64,000 nt of DNA from Triticum aestivum (GCF_018294505.1 NC_057811.1:27929249-27993248), one strand, 5' to 3'; positions 1-12,709 are shown, counted from the stretch's first letter. The notes: generated from the sequence alone by a model not told the origin. A program made the numbers and translations.

Positions 1-1987
1 CACCGACATTACATTTATGTTCACACACTCATTGCTAGTTGTCGGTGCTGATACTCTTTCACTGTAATATCCATGCTAGTTTATTTTCTTTTTCTTGCTT
101 TCTTCTTGTGTGTTTGATAAACCTTAAGAAAAACCAAAAAAAAAATTAGTGTAGCTTTTAGTTAGTTTACTTTTCTTGTTGTAGTAGTGACAATTAAAAA
201 GAAAACCCAAAAAATATTTCCCGTTCTTCTTTTGCTTGTTGGGAGCTTTCCCGTGTAAATAGTTTTTATTTCTTTTCTTTTCTTTGGGGGTCGATAGGAG
301 AAGATCATGATTAAATTGTTGAAGTGGCTCTTATATGCATTATTGTTGATTTAACGAAGAGCCCATATTGCCTTGTCCTCTCCTGTTTATTGAATGCTCG
401 CAGATTCCAGCTTAGTCCAATGCACGTGCACTCTTATTATTTTCACATCATTCGGTCGTGCAAGTGAAAGGCAATTATGACGATATATGATGGACTGACT
501 GAGATGATAAAAGCTGGTATGAACTCGACCTCTCTTGTTTCTGTAAATATGATGAGTTCATCGTTCCTGATTCAGCCTATTATGAATAAACATGTTTGCA
601 ATGACAATTAGAGATCATAGTTGCTTATGCCATGCTTGATTAGCTATGAGTTATAATGGTTTACCTTGCGTGCCAACATGCTATCAAAATGGTTGTGATG
701 TGGTATAGTGGGGTGGTATCCTCCTTTGAATGATTTAAGTGACTCGACTTGGCACATGTTCACACATGTAGTTGAAACAAATCAACATAGCCTTCACGAT
801 ATTTATGTTCATGGTGGATTATATTCTACTCATGCTCGTACTCAATGTCTATTCATTTTAATGCATGTTCATGACTGTTGTCACTCTCTAGTTGGTCGCT
901 TCCCAGTCTTTTGCTAGCCTTCACTTGTACTAAGCGGGAATACTGCTTGTGCATCCAATCCCTTAAACCCCAAAGTTATTCCATATGAGTCCACCATACC
1001 TTCCTATATGCGGTATCTACCTGCCATTCCAAGTAAATTTGTATGTGCCAAACTCTAAACCTTCAAATGAAATTCTGTTTTGTATGCTCGAATAGCTCAT
1101 GTATCAACTAGGGATGTCCGTATCTTCCATGCTAGGCGGGTTATTCTCAAGAGGAGTGCACTCCGCTCCTCACTCACGAGAAAATGGCTGGTCACCGGGA
1201 TGCCCAGTCCCATGCTTTATGCAAACTAAATGAAAATAATTGCAAACAAAACTCCCCCTGGGACTGTTGCTAGTTGGAGGCACTCGGTGTTTCGAGCAAG
1301 CCATGGATTGATGCTTGTTGGAGGGGGAGTATAAACTTGACCATTCTGTTTGGGAACCGCCTATAATGTGTGTAGCATGGAAGATATCGCCATCTCTTGG
1401 TTGTTATGTTGACAACGAAAGTATGCCGCTCAAAATATTATTTACCTCTATTTCAAAATCGAGCTCTGGCACCTCTACAAATCCCTGCTTCCCTCTGCGA
1501 AGGGCCTGTCTATTTACTTTTATGTTGAGTCATCACGCTCTTATTAAAAAGTACTAGCTGGAGAGCGCTGCTGTCATTTGCATCCATTACTATTAATTTA
1601 TATTGGGTATGACTATGACTGGATCTCTTTTACCATGAATTCCAATGTCTAGTCAGTCCTTGATCTTTAAAGGTGCTCTGCATTTATGTTTTGCGGTCTC
1701 AGAAAGGGCTAACGAGATACCACCTTGTTATATCATATTATGATTGTTTTGAGAAAGTGTTGTCATCCGAGTTTTATTATTATCGCTCGCTAGTTGATTA
1801 TGCCATTGACATGAGTAAACATGAGACCTAAGAGTTATTGCGAATGTGGTTAGTCATAATCTTTGCTGAAAACTTGAATGTTGGCTTTACATATTTGCAA
1901 CAACAAGAGCAAACAGAGTTTGTAAAAGTTTTTCTTTATCACTTTCAGTTTATCAACTGAAAATCTTGAGGACAAGCAAAGGTTTAA

Positions 1988-1999
1988 GCTTGGGGGAGT
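1988..1999 (+). promoter_or_regulatory. Polypurine tract of the left Gypsy element
   Basis: GCTTGGGGGAGT lies directly before the TGATAC start of the LTR. In LTR retrotransposons this tract primes plus-strand DNA synthesis, so it marks the following LTR as the 3' one and sets the element on the + strand. Confidence 0.8.
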
Positions 2000-3402
2000 T
2001 GATACATCTCCGTCGTATCTACTTTTCCAAACACTTTTGCCCTTGTTTTGGACTCTAACTTGCATGAATTGAATGGAACTAACCCAGACTGACGCTGTTT
2101 TCAGCAGACTTTCCATGGTGTTATTTATGTGCAGAAAAAAAAGTTGTCGGAATGACCTGAAACTCCACGGAACATCTTTTTGGAAAATATTAAAAATACG
2201 GGAAGAAAAATCCACGTCAGGGGGCCCACACCCTGTCCACGAGGGTGGGGGCGCGCCTGCCCCCCTGGGCGCGCCCCCTGCCTCGTGGGCCCCCTGACGC
2301 TCCACCGACCTCAACTCCAACTCCATATATTCACTTTCGGGGAGAATAAAATCAGAGAGAAGGATTCATCGCGTTTTACGATACGGAGCCACCGCCAAGC
2401 CCTAAAACCTCTCGGGAGGGCTGATCTGGAGTCCGTTCGGGGCTCCGGAGAGGGGGATTCGTCGCCGTCGTCATCATCAACCATCCTCCATCACCAATTT
2501 CATGATGCTCACTGCCATGCGTGAGTAATTCCATCATAGGCTTGCTGGACGGTGATGTGTTGGATGAGATCTATCATGTAATCGAGTTAGTTTTGTTAAG
2601 GTGTGATCCCTAGTATCCACTATGTTCTGAGATTGATGTTCCTATGACTTTGCTATGCTTAATGCTTGTCACTAGGGCCCGAGTGCCATGATTTCAGATC
2701 TGAACCTATTATGTTTTCATGAATATATGTGAGTTCTTGATCCTATCTTGCAAGTCTATAGTCACCTACTATGTGTTATGATCCGGCAACCCCGAAGTGA
2801 CACTAATCGGGACCACTCCCGGCGATGACCGTAGTTTGAGGAGTTCATGTATTCACTATGTGTTAATGCTTTGTTACGGTACTCTATTAAAAGGAGGCCT
2901 TAATATCCCTTAGTTTCGATTAGAACCCCGCTGCCACGGGAGGGTAGGACAAAAGATGGCATGCAAGTTCTTTTCCATAAGCACGTATGACTATATTCGG
3001 AATACATGCCTACATTACATTGATGAATTGGAGCTAGTTCTGTGTCACCCTAGGTTATGACTGTTACATGATGAACCGCATCCGGCATAATTCTCCATCA
3101 CCGATCCAATGCCTACGAGCTTTTCACATACTGTTCTTCGCTTATTTACTTCTTCGTTGCTACTGTTACAATCACTACAAAAGCCAAAAATATTACTTTG
3201 CTACCGTTACCGTTACTTCCATACTACTTTGCTACTAAATACTTTGCTGCAGATATTAAGTTATCCAGGTGTGGTTGAATTGACAACTCAACTGCTAATA
3301 CTTGAGAATATTCTTTGGCTCCCCTTGTGTCGAAACAATAAATTTGGGTTGAATACTCTACCCTCGAAAACTGTTGCGATCCCCTATACTTGTGGGTTAT
3401 CA
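2000..3402 (+). repeat. 3' LTR (1403 bp) of the left Gypsy element
   Basis: The LTR starts TGATACATCTCC and ends TTGTGGGTTATCA, so TGATA at the start pairs with TATCA at the end. Around 2215-2300 it has a GC-rich stretch containing GGGCGCGCC-type words, followed by a long U5-like part. The downstream flank begins GGAGC. If this was a clean insertion, the same five bases should precede the 5' LTR outside the window. Confidence 0.8.
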
Positions 3403-3705
3403 GGAGCCCCCCCCTACCTCGTGCCTACCTCGTTCGTTGCTTTGCGTAGACTCCAAGTCCTCTGGATCACGTTCGTTCTGAAAATCACGTTCCCGAAGGT
3501 TTCATTCCGTTTGGACTCCGTTTGATATTGTTTTTCTACGAAACTCTGAAATAGGCAAAAAACAGCAATTCTCGGCTGGGCCTCCGGTTAATAGGTTAGT
3601 CCCAAAAATAATATAAAAGTGTATAATAAAGCCCAATAATGTCCAAAACAGAATATAATATAGCATGGAACAATCAAAAATTATAGATATGTTGGAGACG
3701 TATAA
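3403..3705 (-). repeat. Truncated 3' LTR of element A
   Basis: Only the first 303 bp of the LTR (in the element's own direction) remain, ending at 3705 in GTATAA where the sister LTRs have GTATCA. The break at 3403 coincides exactly with the end of the neighbouring TATCA-ended LTR. This suggests that element was inserted in this LTR and that the missing part lies to the left of the window. Confidence 0.75.
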
Positions 3706-5354
3706 AGCATCCCCAAGCTTAATTCCTGCTCGTCCTCGAGTAGGGAAATGATAAAAACAGAATTTTTGATGTGGAATGCTACTTGGCATAATTTCAATGT
3801 AATTCTCTTAATTGTGGTATGAATATTCAGATCCGAAAGATTCAAGATTAAGGTTTAATATTTACATAAAAGTAATAATACTTCAAGCATACTAACTAAG
3901 CAATTATGTCCTCTCAAAATAACATGGCCAAAGAAAGTTCATCCCTACAAAATCATATAGTTTAGTCATGCTCCATTTCCGTCACACAAGAATGCTCTCA
4001 TCATGCACAACCCCGATGACAAGCCAAGCAATTGTTTCATACTTTAGTAATCTCAAACTTTTTTCAACCTTCACGCAATACATGAGCGTGAGCCATGGAT
4101 ATAGCACTATGGGTGGAATAGAATATAATGATGGGGGTTATGTGGAGAAGACAAAAAAGGAAAAAGTCTCACATCAACGAGGCTAATCAATGAGCTATGG
4201 AGATGCCCATCAATTGATGTTAATGCAAGGAGTAGGGATTGCCATGCAACGGATGCACTAGAGCTATAAATTACCATGCTGTTTAAGACTCTCAAAATAA
4301 TATAAGTGTAATATGAGAGAATAATAGTTTCTATAAAACAAAACCACCACCGTGCTCTAAAAGATATAAGTGAAGATCTAGAGCAAAAACTATATAGCTC
4401 AAAAGATATAAGTGAAGCACATCGAGTATTCTAATAATTTCCGAATCATGTGTGTCTCTCTCAAAAAGTGTGTCCAGCAAATATGATTGTGGTAAACTAA
4501 AAAGCAAAGACTCAAATAATACAAGACGCTCCAAGCAAAACACATATCATGTGGTGAATAAAAATATAGCTCCAAGTAAAGTTACCGATGGAAGTAGACG
4601 AAAGAGGGGATGCCTTCCGGGGCATCCCCAAGCTTTGGTTTTTTGGTGTCCTTAGATTATCTTGGGGTGCCTTGGGCATCCCCAATCTTAGGCTCTTGCC
4701 ACTCCTTGTTCCATAATCCATCAAATCTTTTACCCAAAACTTGAAAACTTCACAACACAAAACTTAACAGAAAATCTCGTGAGCTCCTTTAGCGAAAGAA
4801 AACAAAACACCACTTCAAGGTACTGTAATGAACTCATTCTTTATTTATATTGGTGTTAAACCTACTGTATTCCAACTTCGATATGGTTTATAAACTATTT
4901 TATTAGCCATAGATTCATCAAAATAAGCAAACAACACACGAAAAACAGAATCTGTCAAAAACAGAACAGTCTGTAGTAATCTGTAACTAACGCAAACTTC
5001 TGGAACTCCAAAAATTCAGCCAAAATAGGAAGACCTAGCAAATTTTTTTATTGATCATCATCAATTGGAATAAATATTTTATCACGTTCTGGTGATTTTT
5101 AACAATTATTTTCGTGAACAGAAAGTTTCTGCAATTTTCAGCAAGATCAAATAACTATAATCCAGGAAGATCCTATAGGTTTAACTTGGCACAAACACTA
5201 ATTAAAACATAAAAACACATCTAACCAGAGGCTAGATCAAATATTTATTCCTAAACAGAAGCAAAAAAGCAAAAAACAAAAAATAAAATTGGGTTGCCTC
5301 CCAACAAGCGCTATCGTTTAACGCCCCTAGCTAGGCATAAAAGCAAGGATAGAT

Positions 5355-6499
5355 TTAGGTATTGCCATCTTTGGTAGGCAATCCATAAGTGGCTCTCGTG
5401 ATTGATTCATATGGTAATTTTATTTTCTTTCTAGGAAAGTTTTCCATGCCTTTCCTCAAGGGAAATTGGAATCTAATATTCACTTCCTTCATATCAATAA
5501 TTGCACCAATCGTTCTAAGGAAAGGTCTGCCAAGGATAATAGGACATGAAGGATTGCAATCTATATAAAGAACAATAAAATCTACGTGCACATAATTCCT
5601 ATTTGCAACAATAAGAACATCATTAATTCTTCCTATAGGTTTTTTGATAGTGGAATCCGCAAGGTGCAAATTTAAAGAGGAATCATCAAGATCATGGAAA
5701 CCTAGCAAATCACACAAAGTTTTCGGAATCGTGGAAACACTAGCACCCAAATCACACAAAGCATAACACTCATGATCTTTAATTTTAATTTTAATAGTAG
5801 GTTCCCACTCATCATAAAGTTTCCTAGGGATAGAAACTTCCAACTCAAGTTTTTCTTCATAAGAATGCATCAAAGCATCAACAATATGTTTAGTAAAAGC
5901 TTTATTTTGACTATAAGCATGCGGAGAATTTAGCACGGATTGCAACAAGGAAATACAATCTATTAAAGAGCAATTATCATAATTAAATTCCTTGAAATCC
6001 AAAATAGTGGGTTCATTAATATCTAAAGTTTTGATCTCTTCAATCCCACTTTTACCAATTTTTGCATCAAGATATAAAAACTCCGAATTTTTGGAATGCC
6101 TACGAGGTAAAGGTAACTCATCTTCAGTCCCATCATTATCAAGATTCATATTGCAAAACAAAGATTTAATAGGGGACACATCAATAACTTTTAGATCTTC
6201 GTCTTTATTTTCATAGAATTTTTCCGGTTTGGCGGCCATCTTATTGACTAAGGTGGCATGCTTATCCGATACTTCAGCGATTAATTTTTCAAGATGAGCA
6301 ATTTGAGAATTCAAACCATAATTTCCTTAGACATATCATCAAGCTCTTTATTCATGTACTACATAAAGCCTTTTTGTTCCTTAAGCTCATTTCTAAAGAA
6401 ATTATTATGCTCAAATTGTAAAGTCATAAAACTTCAGACATTGTTTTCAATCTCTTCCAAAATTTTAAGGTGAAGATCACCAACGCTAGGCGGGGCCAT
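5355..6499 (-). pseudogene. Broken gag/aspartic-protease gene of element A
   Basis: The start matches element B's start (MAPPSVGDLHLK at 6499). The frame meets a TGA near 6434, further stops, and a frameshift before an open stretch of 319 codons (6314-5355). This stretch has an N-terminal coiled-coil-like segment and a retropepsin-like part: CDLGASVSTIP holds the catalytic D-x-G (DLGAS instead of DTG/DSG), and PIILGRPFL is the downstream ILG motif. This Athila-type protease lacks any following reverse transcriptase. Family knowledge says gag and protease would make the capsid and process it. Here it is a relic. Confidence 0.75.
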
Positions 6500-6671
6500 A
6501 GGGGCAATAGGCAACAGGAGACAAGCGAAAAAGAGGCGAACGGAAGAGAGGGCGAATAAAACGGCAAGGGTGAAGTGGGGGAGAGGAAAACGAGGGGCAA
6601 ATGGCAAATAATGTAATGCGAGGGAGATGAGTTTGTGATGGGTACTTGGTATGGCTTGACCTTTGCGTAGA

Positions 6672-6690
6672 CTCCCCGGCAACGGCGCCA
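6672..6690 (-). promoter_or_regulatory. Primer-binding site of element A
   Basis: Read on the - strand this is TGGCGCCGTTGCCGGGGAG, 11 bp inside the 5' LTR. It has the TGGCGCCGTTGCCGGGG form used by many Athila-like plant elements for tRNA priming (from memory, tRNA-Asp). It fixes which LTR is 5'. Confidence 0.7.
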
Positions 6691-6701
6691 GAAATCCTTC
6701 T

Positions 6702-8290
6702 TGCTACCTCTTGAGCACTGCGTTGGTTTTCCCTTGAAGAGGAAAGGGTGATGCAGCAAAGTAGCGTAAGTATTTCCCTCAGTTTTTGAGAACCAAGGTA
6801 TCAATCCAGTAGGAGTCCACGTGCGAGTCCCTCGCACCTACACAAACAAACAAGAACCTCGCAACCAATGCGATAAAAGGGGTTGTCAATCCCTTCACGG
6901 TCACTTATGAGAGTGAGATCTGATAGAGATGATAGGATAATATTTTTGGTATTTTTATGATAAAGATGCAAAGTAAAATAAAAAGCAATAAAAATAACTA
7001 AGTGTTGGAAGATTAATATGATAGAAAATAGACCCGGGGGCCATAGGTTTCACTAGTGGCTTCTCTCAAGATAGCATAAGTATTTGCGATGGGTAGACAA
7101 ATTACTGTCGAGCAATTGATAGAATTGAGCATAGTTATGAGAATATCTAGGTATGATCATGTATATAGGCATCACGTCCGAGACAAGTAGACCGACTCCT
7201 CCCTGCATCTACTACTATTACCCCACACATCGACCGCTATCCAGCATGCATCTAGAGTATTAAGTTCATGAATAATAGAGTAACACATTAAGAAAGATGA
7301 CATGATGTAGAGGGATAAACTCATGCAATATGATATAAACCCCATCTTGTTATCCTCGATGGCAACAATACAATACGTGCCTTGCCGCCCCTCCTGTCAC
7401 TGGGAAAGGACACTGCAAGATTGAACCCAAAGCTAAGCACTTCTCCTATTGCAAGAAAGATCAATCTAGTAGGCCAAACCAAACTGATAATTCGAAGAGA
7501 CTTGCAAAGATAACCAATCATACATAAAAGAATTTAGAGAAGATTCAAATATTGTTCATAGATAATCTTGATCATAAACCCACAATTCATCGGATCTCGA
7601 CAAACACACCGCAAAAGAAGATTACATCGAATAGATCTCCACAAGAGAGGGGGAGAACATTGTATTGAGATCCAAAAAGAGAGAAGAAGCCATCTAGCTA
7701 ATAACTATGGACCCGGAGGTCTGAGGTAAACTACTCACACTTCATCGGAGAGGCCTTGGAGATGATGTAGAGGCCCTCCGTGATCAATGCCCCCTCCGGC
7801 GGAGCGCCGGAAAAGGCCCCAAGATGGGATCTCATGGGTACAGAAAGTTGCGAAAGTTGCAGCGGTGGAATTAGGTTTTTGGCTCCGTATCTGGTAGTTT
7901 GGGGGTACGTAGGTATATATAGGAGGAAGAAGTACGTCGGTGGAGCAACGAGGGGCCCATGAGGGTGGAGGGCGCGCCTGGGGGGGAGGCGCGCCCCCCT
8001 ACCTCGTGCCTTCCTCGTTCGTTGCTTTGCGTAGACTCCAAGTCCTCTGGATCATGTTCGTTCCGAAAATCACGTTCCCGAAGGTTTCATTCCGTTTGGA
8101 CTCTATTTGATATTCTTTTTCTACGAAACTCTGAAATAGGCAAAAAACAACTATTCTGGGCTGGGCCTCCGGTTAATAGGTTAGTCCCAATAATAATATA
8201 AAACTGTATAATAAAGCCCAATAATGTCCAAAATAGAATATAATATAGCATGGAACAATCAAAAATTATAGATACGTTGGAGACGTATCA
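6702..8290 (-). repeat. 5' LTR of element A (1589 bp)
   Basis: The + strand reads TGCTACCTC to GACGTATCA, the reverse of TGATACGTC to GAGGTAGCA. It has its own sequence variants: in the left part AGGAGTCCACGTGCG and AAAGAATTTAGAG, in the right part CATCGGATCTCGAC and CCTCCGGCGGAGCGCC. These allow the neighbouring mosaic LTRs to be dissected. It is followed directly by Copia gag. Confidence 0.85.
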
Positions 8291-8702
8291 CCTCCCTCGA
8301 TGAAATCTTCTCCATGCTAAGCAACTTCGAATAGCGCATGGCGTAGTTCCATGGATCGGGCGGTGGTGGTTTCAAGTCCTCTGCGAACGTTGCCACCTGT
8401 GGGCGCGGTGGTGGCTGTCGCTATCGTGCTCCTTCCCGTGGCAAGGGGAGGTCAGGCGGTGCACGCACCAGCGATGGCGGCGGGGGCGGGCGATCTGGCA
8501 ACAGAGGTCGCCGTGGTGGCGGCTCTGGCAGGGCTCATCCTGACGCTCCGCGGTGTCAAATCTGCGGCAAACCTGGCCACACTACCAGGGATTGCTGGTA
8601 CCGCTACGACGAGGACGAGGACGATTCCCAAGACGATGAAAAGGTTGCTGCGGCGGCAGATGGCTCCAACGGCGTCGACACCAACTAGTACCTCGACAGC
8701 GG
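8291..8702 (+). pseudogene. Copia gag fragment, copy 1 of 3
   Basis: A 412-bp piece of Copia-type gag read on the + strand. A Gly/Arg-rich stretch (many GGG/RG) leads to a zinc knuckle CQICGKPGHTTRDC (C-x2-C-x4-H-x4-C, near 8554-8597), an acidic DEDEDD run, and a stop where the family has W before YLDSGA, the protease start. In-frame TAGs (E-stop-RM near 8330 and N-stop-YLD near 8688) show that the gene was already dead before it was copied, because all three copies share them. The piece lies between two Gypsy LTRs and ends in AGCGG at 8698-8702. Confidence 0.85.
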
Positions 8703-10298
8703 TGCTACCTCTTGAGCACTGCGTTGGTTTTCCCTTCAAGAGGAAAGGGTGATGCAGCAAAGTAGCGTAAGTATTTCCCTTAGTTTTTGAGAACCAAGGT
8801 ATCAATCCAGTAGGAGGCTACGCGCGAGTCCCTCGCACCTACACAAAACAGATAAATCCTCGCAACCAACGCGATAAGGGGTTGTCAATCCCTTCACGGT
8901 CACTTACGAGAGTGAGATCTGATAGATATGATAGGATAATATTTTTGTTATTTTTGTGATAAAGATGCAATGTAAAGTAAAACCAATGTAAAAAGCAAAG
9001 GAAATAACCAAGTGTTGGAAGATTAATATGATGAAGATAGACCCGGGGGCCATAGGTTTCACTAGTGGCTTCTCTCAAGAGCATAATAATTTTACGGTGG
9101 GTGAACAAATTACTGTTGAGCAATTGACAGAATTGAGCATAATTATGAGAATATCTAGGTATGATCATGTATATAGGCATCACGTCCGAGACAAGTAGAC
9201 CGACTCCTGCCTGCATCTACTACTATTACTCCACTCATCGACCGCTATCATGCATGCATCTAGAGTATTAAGTTCATGAAAATAGAGTAACGCCTTAAGC
9301 AAGATGACATGATGTAGAGGGATAAATTCATGCAATATGATAAAAACCCCATCTTGTTATCCTCGATGGCAACAATACATTACGTGCCTTGCCGCCCCTA
9401 CTGTCACTGGGAAAGGACACCGCAAGATTGAACCCAAAGCTAAGCAGTTCTGCCATTGCAAGAAAGATCAATCTAGTAGGCCAAACCAAACTAATAATTC
9501 GAAGAGACTTGCAAAGATAACCAATCATACATAAAAGGATTCAGAGAAGATTCAAATATTGTTCATAGATAATCTTGATCATAAACCAACAATTCATCGG
9601 ATCTCGACAAACACACCGCAAAAGAAGATTACATCGAATAGATCTCCACAAGAGAGGGGGAGAACATTGTATTGAGATCCAAAAAGAGAGAAGAAGCCAT
9701 CTAGCTAATAACTATGGACCCGAAGGTCTGAGGTAAACTACTCACACTTCATCGGAGAGGCCTTGGAGATGATGTAGAGGCCCTCCGTGATCAATGCCCC
9801 CTCCGGCGGAGCGCCGGAAAAGGCCCCAAGATGGGATCTCACGGGTACAGAAAGTTGCGAAAGTTGCGGCGGTGGAATTAGGTTTTTGGCTCCGTATCTG
9901 GTAGTTTGGGGGTACGTAGGTATATATAGGAGGAAGAAGTACGTCGGTGGAGCAACGAGGGGCCCATGAGGGTGGAGGGCGCGCCTGGGGGGGGAGGCCC
10001 GCCCCCCTACCTCGTGCCTTCCTCGTTCGTTGCTTTGCGTAGACTCCAAGTCCTCTGGATCACGTTCGTTCCGAAAATCACGTTCCCGAAGGTTTCATTC
10101 CGTTTGGACTCTATTTGATATTCTTTTTCTACGAAACTCTGAAATAGGCAAAAAACAACAATTCTGGGCTGGGCCTCCGGTTAATAGGTTAGTCCCAAAA
10201 ATAATATAAAAGTATATAATAAAGCCCAATAATGTCCAAAACAAAATATAATATAGCGTGGAACAATCAAAAATTATAGATACGTTGGAGACGTATCA
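8703..10298 (-). repeat. Extra LTR, mosaic of A and B types (1596 bp)
   Basis: A full LTR with no internal region attached. Its left part matches element B's LTR at variant sites (AGGAGGCTACGCGCG, AAAAGGATTCAGAG). Its right part matches element A's LTR (CATCGGATCTCGAC, CAATGCCCCCTCCGGCGG). The switch falls between about 9543 and 9600. It is flanked by Copia gag on both sides. It looks like a recombination product, not an independent insertion. Confidence 0.8.
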
Positions 10299-10710
10299 CC
10301 TCCCTCGACGAAATCTTCTCCATGCTAAGCAACTTCGAATAGCGCATGGCGCAGTTCCATGGATCGGGCGATGGTGGTTTCAAGTCCTCTGCGAACGTTG
10401 CCACCCGTGGGCGCGGTGGTGGCTGTCGCTATCGTGCTCCTTCCCGTGGCAAGGGGAGGTCAGGCGGTGCCCGCACCAGCGGTGGCGGCGGCGGCGGGCG
10501 ATCTGGCAACAGAGGTCGCCGTGGTGGCGGCTCTGGCAGGGCTCATGCTGACGCTCCGCGGTGTCAAATCTGCGGCAAACCTGGCCACACTACCAGGGAT
10601 TGCTGGTACCGCTACGACGAGGACGAGGACGATTCCCAAGACGATCAAAAGGTTGCTGCGGCGGCAGATGGCTCCAACGGCGTCGACACCAACTAGTACC
10701 TCGACAGCGG
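10299..10710 (+). pseudogene. Copia gag fragment, copy 2 of 3
   Basis: The same 412-bp gag piece, with the same zinc knuckle and the same two early TAG codons. It has only scattered base differences from the other copies (for example GATCAAAAGG where copy 1 has GATGAAAAGG). It starts 2008 bp after copy 1 and ends with AGCGG at 10706-10710. Confidence 0.85.
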
Positions 10711-12297
10711 TGCTACCTCTTGAGCACTGCGTTGGTTTTCCCTTGAAGAGGAAAGGGTGATGCAGCAAAGTAGCGTAAGTATTTCCCTCAGTTTTTGAGA
10801 ACCAAGGTATCAATCCAGTAGGAGGCTACGCGCGAGTCCCTCGCACCTACACAAAACAAATAAATCCTCGCAACCAACGCGATAAGGGGTTGTCAATCCC
10901 TTCACGGTCACTTACGAGAGTGAGATCTGATAGGATAATATTTTTGGTATTTTTGTGATAAAGATGCAATGTAAAGTAAAAGCAAAGTAAAAAGCAAAGG
11001 AAATAACGAAGTGTTGGAAGATTAATATGATGAAGATAGACCCGGGGGCCATAGGTTTCACTAGTGGCTTCTCTCAAGAGCATAAGTATTTTACGGTGGG
11101 TGAACAAATTACTGTTGAGCAATTGACAGAATTGAGCATAGTTATGAGAATATCTAGGTATCATCATGTATATAGGCATCACGTCCGAGACAAGTAGACC
11201 GACTCCTGCCTGCATCTACTACTATTACTCCACTAATCGACCGCTATCAAGCATGCATCTAGAGTATTAAGTTCATGAAAATAGAGTAACGCCTTAAGCA
11301 AGATGACATGATGTAGAGGGATAAATTCATGCAATATGATAAAAACCCCATCTTGTTATCCTCGATGGCAACAATACATTACGTGCCTTGCCGCCCCTAC
11401 TGTCACTGGGAAAGGACACCGCAAGATTGAACCCAAAGCTAAGCAGTTCTCCCATTGCAAGAAAGATCAATCTAGTAGGCCAAACCAAACTGATAATTCG
11501 AAGAGACTTGCAAAGATAACCAATCATACATAAAAGGATTCAGAGAAGATTCAAATATTGTTCATAGATAATCTTGATCATAAACCCACAATTCATCGGA
11601 TCTCGACAAACACACCGCAAAAGAAGATTACATCGAATAGATCTCCACAAGAGAGGGGGAGAACATTGTATCGAGATCCAAAAAGAGAGAAGAAGCCATC
11701 TAGCTAATAACTATGGACCCGAAGGTCTGAGGTAAACTACTCACACTTCATCGGAGAGGCCTTGGAGATGATGTAGAGGCCCTCCGTGATCAATGCCCCC
11801 TCCGGCGGAGCGCCGGAAAAGGCCCCAAGATGGGATCTCACGGGTACAGAAAGTTGCGAAAGTTGCGGCGGTGGAATTAGGTTTTTGGCTCCGTATCTGG
11901 TAGTTTGGGGGTACGTAGGTATATATAGGAGGAAGAAGTACGTCGGTGGAGCAACGAGGGGCCCATGAGGGTGGAGGGCGCGCCTGGGGGGGGAGGCCCG
12001 CCCCCCTACCTTGTGCCTTCCTCGTTCGTTGCTTTACGTAGACTCCAAGTCCTCTGGATCACGTTCGTTCCAAAAATCACGTTCCCGAAGGTTTCATTCC
12101 GTTTGGACTCTATTTGATATTCTTTTTCTACGAAACTCTGAAATAGGCAAAAAACAACAATTCTGGGCTGGGCCTCCGGTTAATAGGTTAGTCCCAAAAA
12201 TAATATAAAAGTGTATAATAAAGCCCAATAATGTCCAAAACAGAATATAATATAGCATGGAACAATAAAAAATTATAGATACGTTGGAGACGTATCA
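10711..12297 (-). repeat. Second extra mosaic LTR (1587 bp)
   Basis: The second LTR without an internal region. It has the same mosaic pattern and the same switch interval (about 11543-11598) as the one at 8703-10298. A shared breakpoint means the two descend from one recombination event followed by another round of tandem duplication. Confidence 0.8.
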
Positions 12298-12709
12298 CCT
12301 CCCTCGACGAAATCTTCTCCATGCTAAGCAACTTCGAATAGCGCATGGCGCAGTTCCATGGATCGGGCGGTGGTGGTTTCAAGTCCTCTGCGAACGTTGC
12401 CACCCGTGGGCGCGGTGGTGGCTGTCGCTATCGTGCTCCTTCCCGTGGCAAGGGGAGGTCAGGCAGTGCACGCACCAGCGGTGGCGGCGGCGGCGGGCGA
12501 TCTGGCAACAGAGGTCCCCGTGGTGGCGGCTCTGGCAGGGCTCATCCTGACGCTCCGCGGTGTCAAATCTGCGGCAAACCTGGCCACACTACCAGGGATT
12601 GCTGGTACCGCTACAACGAGGACGAGGACGATTCCCAAGACGATGAATAGGTTGTTGCGGCGGCAGATGGCTCCAACGGCGTCGACACCAACTAGTACCT
12701 CGACAGCGG
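12298..12709 (+). pseudogene. Copia gag fragment, copy 3 of 3
   Basis: The third 412-bp gag piece, 1999 bp after copy 2. It carries one extra in-frame TAG (GATGAATAGG near 12645) that the other two copies lack. It ends in AGCGG (12705-12709), the left target-site duplication of element B. The same AGCGG restarts the Copia sequence at 19997. Confidence 0.85.

Larger units (their letters stand above)
1..3402 (+). mobile_element. Ty3/Gypsy LTR retrotransposon, 3' end only
   Basis: The right-hand end of an LTR retrotransposon that begins outside the window. Bases 1-1987 are AT-rich, non-coding sequence with no convincing ORF, as is usual between pol and the 3' LTR of large Triticeae Gypsy elements. 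A purine tract then leads into an LTR that begins TGATACATC and ends GGGTTATCA. No gag, RT or integrase sequence is visible here. The LTR wording resembles the Sabrina/WHAM group of wheat elements, which is a memory-based guess. Its right edge abuts the middle of another element's LTR, which suggests it was inserted there. Confidence 0.8.
3403..8290 (-). mobile_element. Element A: non-autonomous Athila-like Gypsy element
   Basis: On the - strand the order is 5' LTR (6702-8290), primer-binding site, internal region with a gag/protease relic, polypurine tract (AAGCTTGGGGATGC, reverse of about 3706-3720) and a 3' LTR cut off at 3403. There is no RT, RNase H or integrase, so mobility must have depended on a partner element. 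The internal region (2996 bp) is shorter than that of sister element B (4141 bp). Most of the difference is one deletion at about 4269, where 'gagctataa' joins directly to 'attaccatgctg'; B has about 1.1 kb at that point. The host sequence to its right is Copia gag. Confidence 0.8.

Noticed and set aside
2073..2524. Overlapping ORFs inside the left LTR
   Set aside because: GC-rich LTR sequence; no domain and overlapping frames on both strands.
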